Source: Nitrospira lenta (GTDB lineage Bacteria > Nitrospirota > Nitrospiria > Nitrospirales > Nitrospiraceae). From it: 64,000 nt of DNA. The translations under genes were made by a program, and so were the position numbers. Location: the NCBI GenBank assembly GCA_945865525.1, contig CAMBDY010000004.1, positions 1-64,000 of the forward strand, given 5' to 3'. Positions 61,932 to 64,000 of the stretch are shown piece after piece (within the stretch, counting starts at the first letter, position 1; every line of letters begins with the position of its first letter). A model generated the notes under the pieces. It was given only the letters and a program-made list of their open reading frames with translations. It was not told the origin of the DNA and ran no database searches.

Positions 61932-63154
61932 TCAGCCACCATCACGCGCACACGATCCCATCCGTTCCAGAGAAATCCGCTGGGACCCCAGGGACTCGTT
62001 TCTGGTTGCGTTATACCGCGATCATCAGTCGCACGAGAGAAAATTGTCTTCTGGCCGGAAGTCGCTTGCCAAATGTACTGCCACTGGCGCCAGGCATAGG
62101 GCAAATCTTCGCCAATCATACGCGCGGGCTCCCATGTGCGCCCCTCGTCAAGCGAAACCTCGACCATCACAATCGTGCCTTCGCCGGTCCACGCCACCCC
62201 CTGAATCATGACAGGACCAGACTTGAGAGAAGCGCTTTCGCGCGGCTGCGCGATCAGCGACTTCACGACCATCAGTTCCACCGGCTTGAGATCACTAGCT
62301 GCGATCGTCTCGCCAGGTGTGACCGGCCTCGTGGGATACCGGTAGGCAGTTTGCATATAGTAGCCTTGGGCTTCATCGTACCGGACAGTAATGTCGGTGA
62401 GCCACTTGATGCAGGAGTTCGCCATCCACCCTGGCGTGATGACGCGCAGCGGCCCTCCATGCAATAGTGGCAAGGGACGGCCGTTCATCTCATAAGCCAA
62501 GATCGTATCGTGGTGCAGCGCCTTCTCGATCGGAATACTGCGCACGAATGGCGGAACCGTCCCCGCACCCGGATGGTCGGCCCCTTGGAACTGGACATGC
62601 CGCCCGTTCGTCTGTAGACCGGATTTTTTTAACACATCCACCAGCCGCACCCCGGTCCAGCGCGCATTCCCCACCGCCCCTTGCTCCCACTGCACGCCAG
62701 GAACTTTCGGCCGATACGAGGCCCGGCCGTTCCCGCTACATTGCACAACTGCGGTGATGGTGATGGCTTCAAATTGTTTCAGGTCCTGCCGCGTGAAGGT
62801 CAACGGTTGCTCAACCAGACCGGCCACGCGCAATCGCCAGTTTTCATCAGAGAGCTGTTCTAGCGGAGGGGGACTGAAGTGGCTACGGAGAAAAAAGCGA
62901 GAGTTAGGCGTAAGGTAGGCTACAAACTCCTCCACTGGGGTTTCCGCATCCAACGGCCGCGCCACCCGCGTAATCAGACGGTCAGTCTCATCACTCTGAG
63001 CCGCCCGCTCCCTAGCCTGTACCACAGGGACCGCCGGGCCCAGCGCAAGCGTCAGACCTAGCCCTTGGATGATCCGTCGCAGCACAGTCCGCCGCGACAG
63101 CACCCGGACTACATGGCCTTTGGTCACGCTGGCCTCCCCATCAGCATTCAGCAT
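61928..63154 (-). CDS. sorA: Sulfite oxidase-type molybdoenzyme (SorA-like)
   Basis: 408 residues from ATG 63154. A twin-arginine signal (S-R-R-T-V-L-R near 20-26, hydrophobic run to about 45) exports the folded protein. The molybdopterin domain has the Mo-binding Cys in V-V-Q-C-S-G-N-G-R near 138-146, and G-A-V-G-N-A-R-W-T-G-V-R near 160-171. A C-terminal Mo-co dimerisation domain follows (about 290-405). It would oxidise sulfite or a related compound, passing electrons to the cytochrome. A TTG 24 bases upstream is an alternative start. Confidence 0.88.
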   Translation of the reverse strand: MLNADGEASVTKGHVVRVLSRRTVLRRIIQGLGLTLALGPAVPVVQARERAAQSDETDRLITRVARPLDAETPVEEFVAYLTPNSRFFLRSHFSPPPLEQLSDENWRLRVAGLVEQPLTFTRQDLKQFEAITITAVVQCSGNGRASYRPKVPGVQWEQGAVGNARWTGVRLVDVLKKSGLQTNGRHVQFQGADHPGAGTVPPFVRSIPIEKALHHDTILAYEMNGRPLPLLHGGPLRVITPGWMANSCIKWLTDITVRYDEAQGYYMQTAYRYPTRPVTPGETIAASDLKPVELMVVKSLIAQPRESASLKSGPVMIQGVAWTGEGTIVMVEVSLDEGRTWEPARMIGEDLPYAWRQWQYIWQATSGQKTIFSRATDDRGITQPETSPWGPSGFLWNGWDRVRVMVAE

Positions 63155-63385
63155 CCCCACCCTTTGGTCATACCACAATCCTCCTCTTAATTACTAAGAG
63201 CCAGAAGCGAAGTATTGGTCTCAAGGGGGGGGCAATCGTCCATCCTATTGCAAAATGCCACGCGCGAACCGGCGAGCGTAAAAACAACTACCCTAAGCTG
63301 CCAGCGTCAGGATAATTCAGGCAACTGCGCAGGATATGCATGCAACGGTGGAGCTAGGTGATCGACGGAACAGTTGGGGCGATTC

Positions 63386-63421
63386 CTGACCGACAGAGGA
63401 CCCTAGTCCTCTATCGGTCAG
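63386..63421. terminator. Strong hairpin after the last gene
   Basis: A 16-bp stem (CTGACCGAcAGAGGAC with GTCCTCTaTCGGTCAG, one mismatch) and a CCTA loop, 15 bp past the stop of the gene at 63436. No T-tract on its far side, but a T5 run precedes it on the minus strand. Confidence 0.5.
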
Positions 63422-63435
63422 ATCGAAAAAGAAGC

Positions 63436-64000
63436 TTACTTTACCCTGGAAAAGTCGGCAGGGATTTTCACTTCTTTTCCGTCCTGCAGATTGATAACGA
63501 ACACGGACGCCGCGTTGGGATCGAATTTCTCATAGGCAAACCGCGCGGTAAAACGCGAGCGGTAGGCCGGCCCGCTGCCCTCGTTCTTGCGACCACGGTC
63601 AGCAGTGGCAATATCAATAGGCGTGATCTTTTTGGGGCCTTGCTGCAACTCGATCAAGGCGCGTTCGGCAAAATATTCGTCATCGCCGCAGAGTTGCACT
63701 TCAATCTCCATATTCGACATGCCCACGACTTTCTTGATGAACTCGTCGGGCATGCGTACCTCCGTCTTCCGCTTCTTGGACTCCATCGCTTCCTGCCGGC
63801 CAAAGGCTTCCAGCCGATACCGCTTGGTCCGGAGGATGGCGCTAGCGCCACACGAGTCTTTCGCAGGATCGGCTCCGACCCGCGTGACCGTCGAGGCATG
63901 CTGGAGGATTTGCTTGACTTCTTCCTGACTATTGGCCTTCTCCATCGGCGTCCGCCCTGCCGCCAAGGCCTTCTCCGCCTCTTCCGGGGAAAAATTCAGG
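63436..64000 (-). CDS. Conserved-type hypothetical protein, 5' end beyond right edge
   Basis: At least 188 residues; the frame is open to the right edge, beginning L-N-F-S-P-E-E-A-E-K. It has no signal peptide in view. Mid-part K-K-R-K-T-E-V-R-M-P-D-E-F near 75-87 and a C-terminal beta-rich region (Y-R-S-R-F-T-A-R-F-A-Y-E-K-F) are visible. I do not recognise the family. Confidence 0.6.
   Translation of the reverse strand, partial: LNFSPEEAEKALAAGRTPMEKANSQEEVKQILQHASTVTRVGADPAKDSCGASAILRTKRYRLEAFGRQEAMESKKRKTEVRMPDEFIKKVVGMSNMEIEVQLCGDDEYFAERALIELQQGPKKITPIDIATADRGRKNEGSGPAYRSRFTARFAYEKFDPNAASVFVINLQDGKEVKIPADFSRVK

Overview
The window looks like chromosome of a Nitrospira-type bacterium (phylum Nitrospirota). 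I base this on the high G+C of most genes, the mix of families, and familiar neighbourhoods such as rny-ymdB-xseAB-tlyA and an F0-only atp cluster. The species cannot be named from the sequence alone. No rRNA, tRNA or CRISPR array was recognised.

Layout. Bases 1-1228 are the AT-rich end of an integrated element carrying a tyrosine recombinase that runs off the left edge. The host chromosome resumes near 1350. 1.36-5.5 kb is a compact operon: an ATP-grasp-like protein, a mini-glutaredoxin, a lysine 2,3-aminomutase and a double-domain dCTP-deaminase homologue. 5.6-8.8 kb holds a membrane protein, two transferases of the rSAM/selenodomain-associated families, an SDR and a zinc-ribbon protein. 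9-12 kb on the minus strand has Grx4 and BolA, a gutted AI-2E transporter, a bactofilin and a sodium:solute symporter. 12.3-17.3 kb has a frameshifted FKBP isomerase, an ABC-F ATPase, an MltC-like lytic transglycosylase and an IS3 remnant. 17.4-24 kb is an arsenic region: an ArsB/NhaD-type transporter, ArsM and ArsS (methylation and arsenosugar formation), and a divergent arsR-acr3-arsC set with two candidate ArsR operators.

24-37 kb is housekeeping: HflKC, formate-THF ligase, an M23 peptidase, CutA, a rhodanese, the rny-ymdB-xseA-xseB-tlyA-epimerase operon, and zapB-zapA with a structured gap beside them. 37-48.6 kb has Slt, RlmN, an M16 peptidase pair, LarE, ATP synthase F0 genes (I, a, c, b) and pabB-pabC. 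48.7-56.5 kb has nadB, a tiny basic ribosome-type protein, a frameshifted small gene, an MsbA-type exporter, an aldo/keto reductase and RbgA. 56.8-64 kb has a fatty acid desaturase, a lower-G+C islet of accessory genes, a Lys/Arg-tailed degenerate AAA protein, Zwf, and a SorA-type sulfite dehydrogenase with a diheme cytochrome c.

How it fits together. The strongest system-level signals are (i) the lysine 2,3-aminomutase operon, whose enzyme keeps every diagnostic residue and sits with an unassigned ATP-grasp-like protein, and (ii) arsenic chemistry, where ArsM/ArsS lie 13 kb from two transferases of families named for co-occurrence with the ArsS family. The window also shows clear decay and disruption: an AI-2E remnant, an IS3 remnant, a methyltransferase scrap and two single-base frameshifts. 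The frameshifts could be real or assembly errors.
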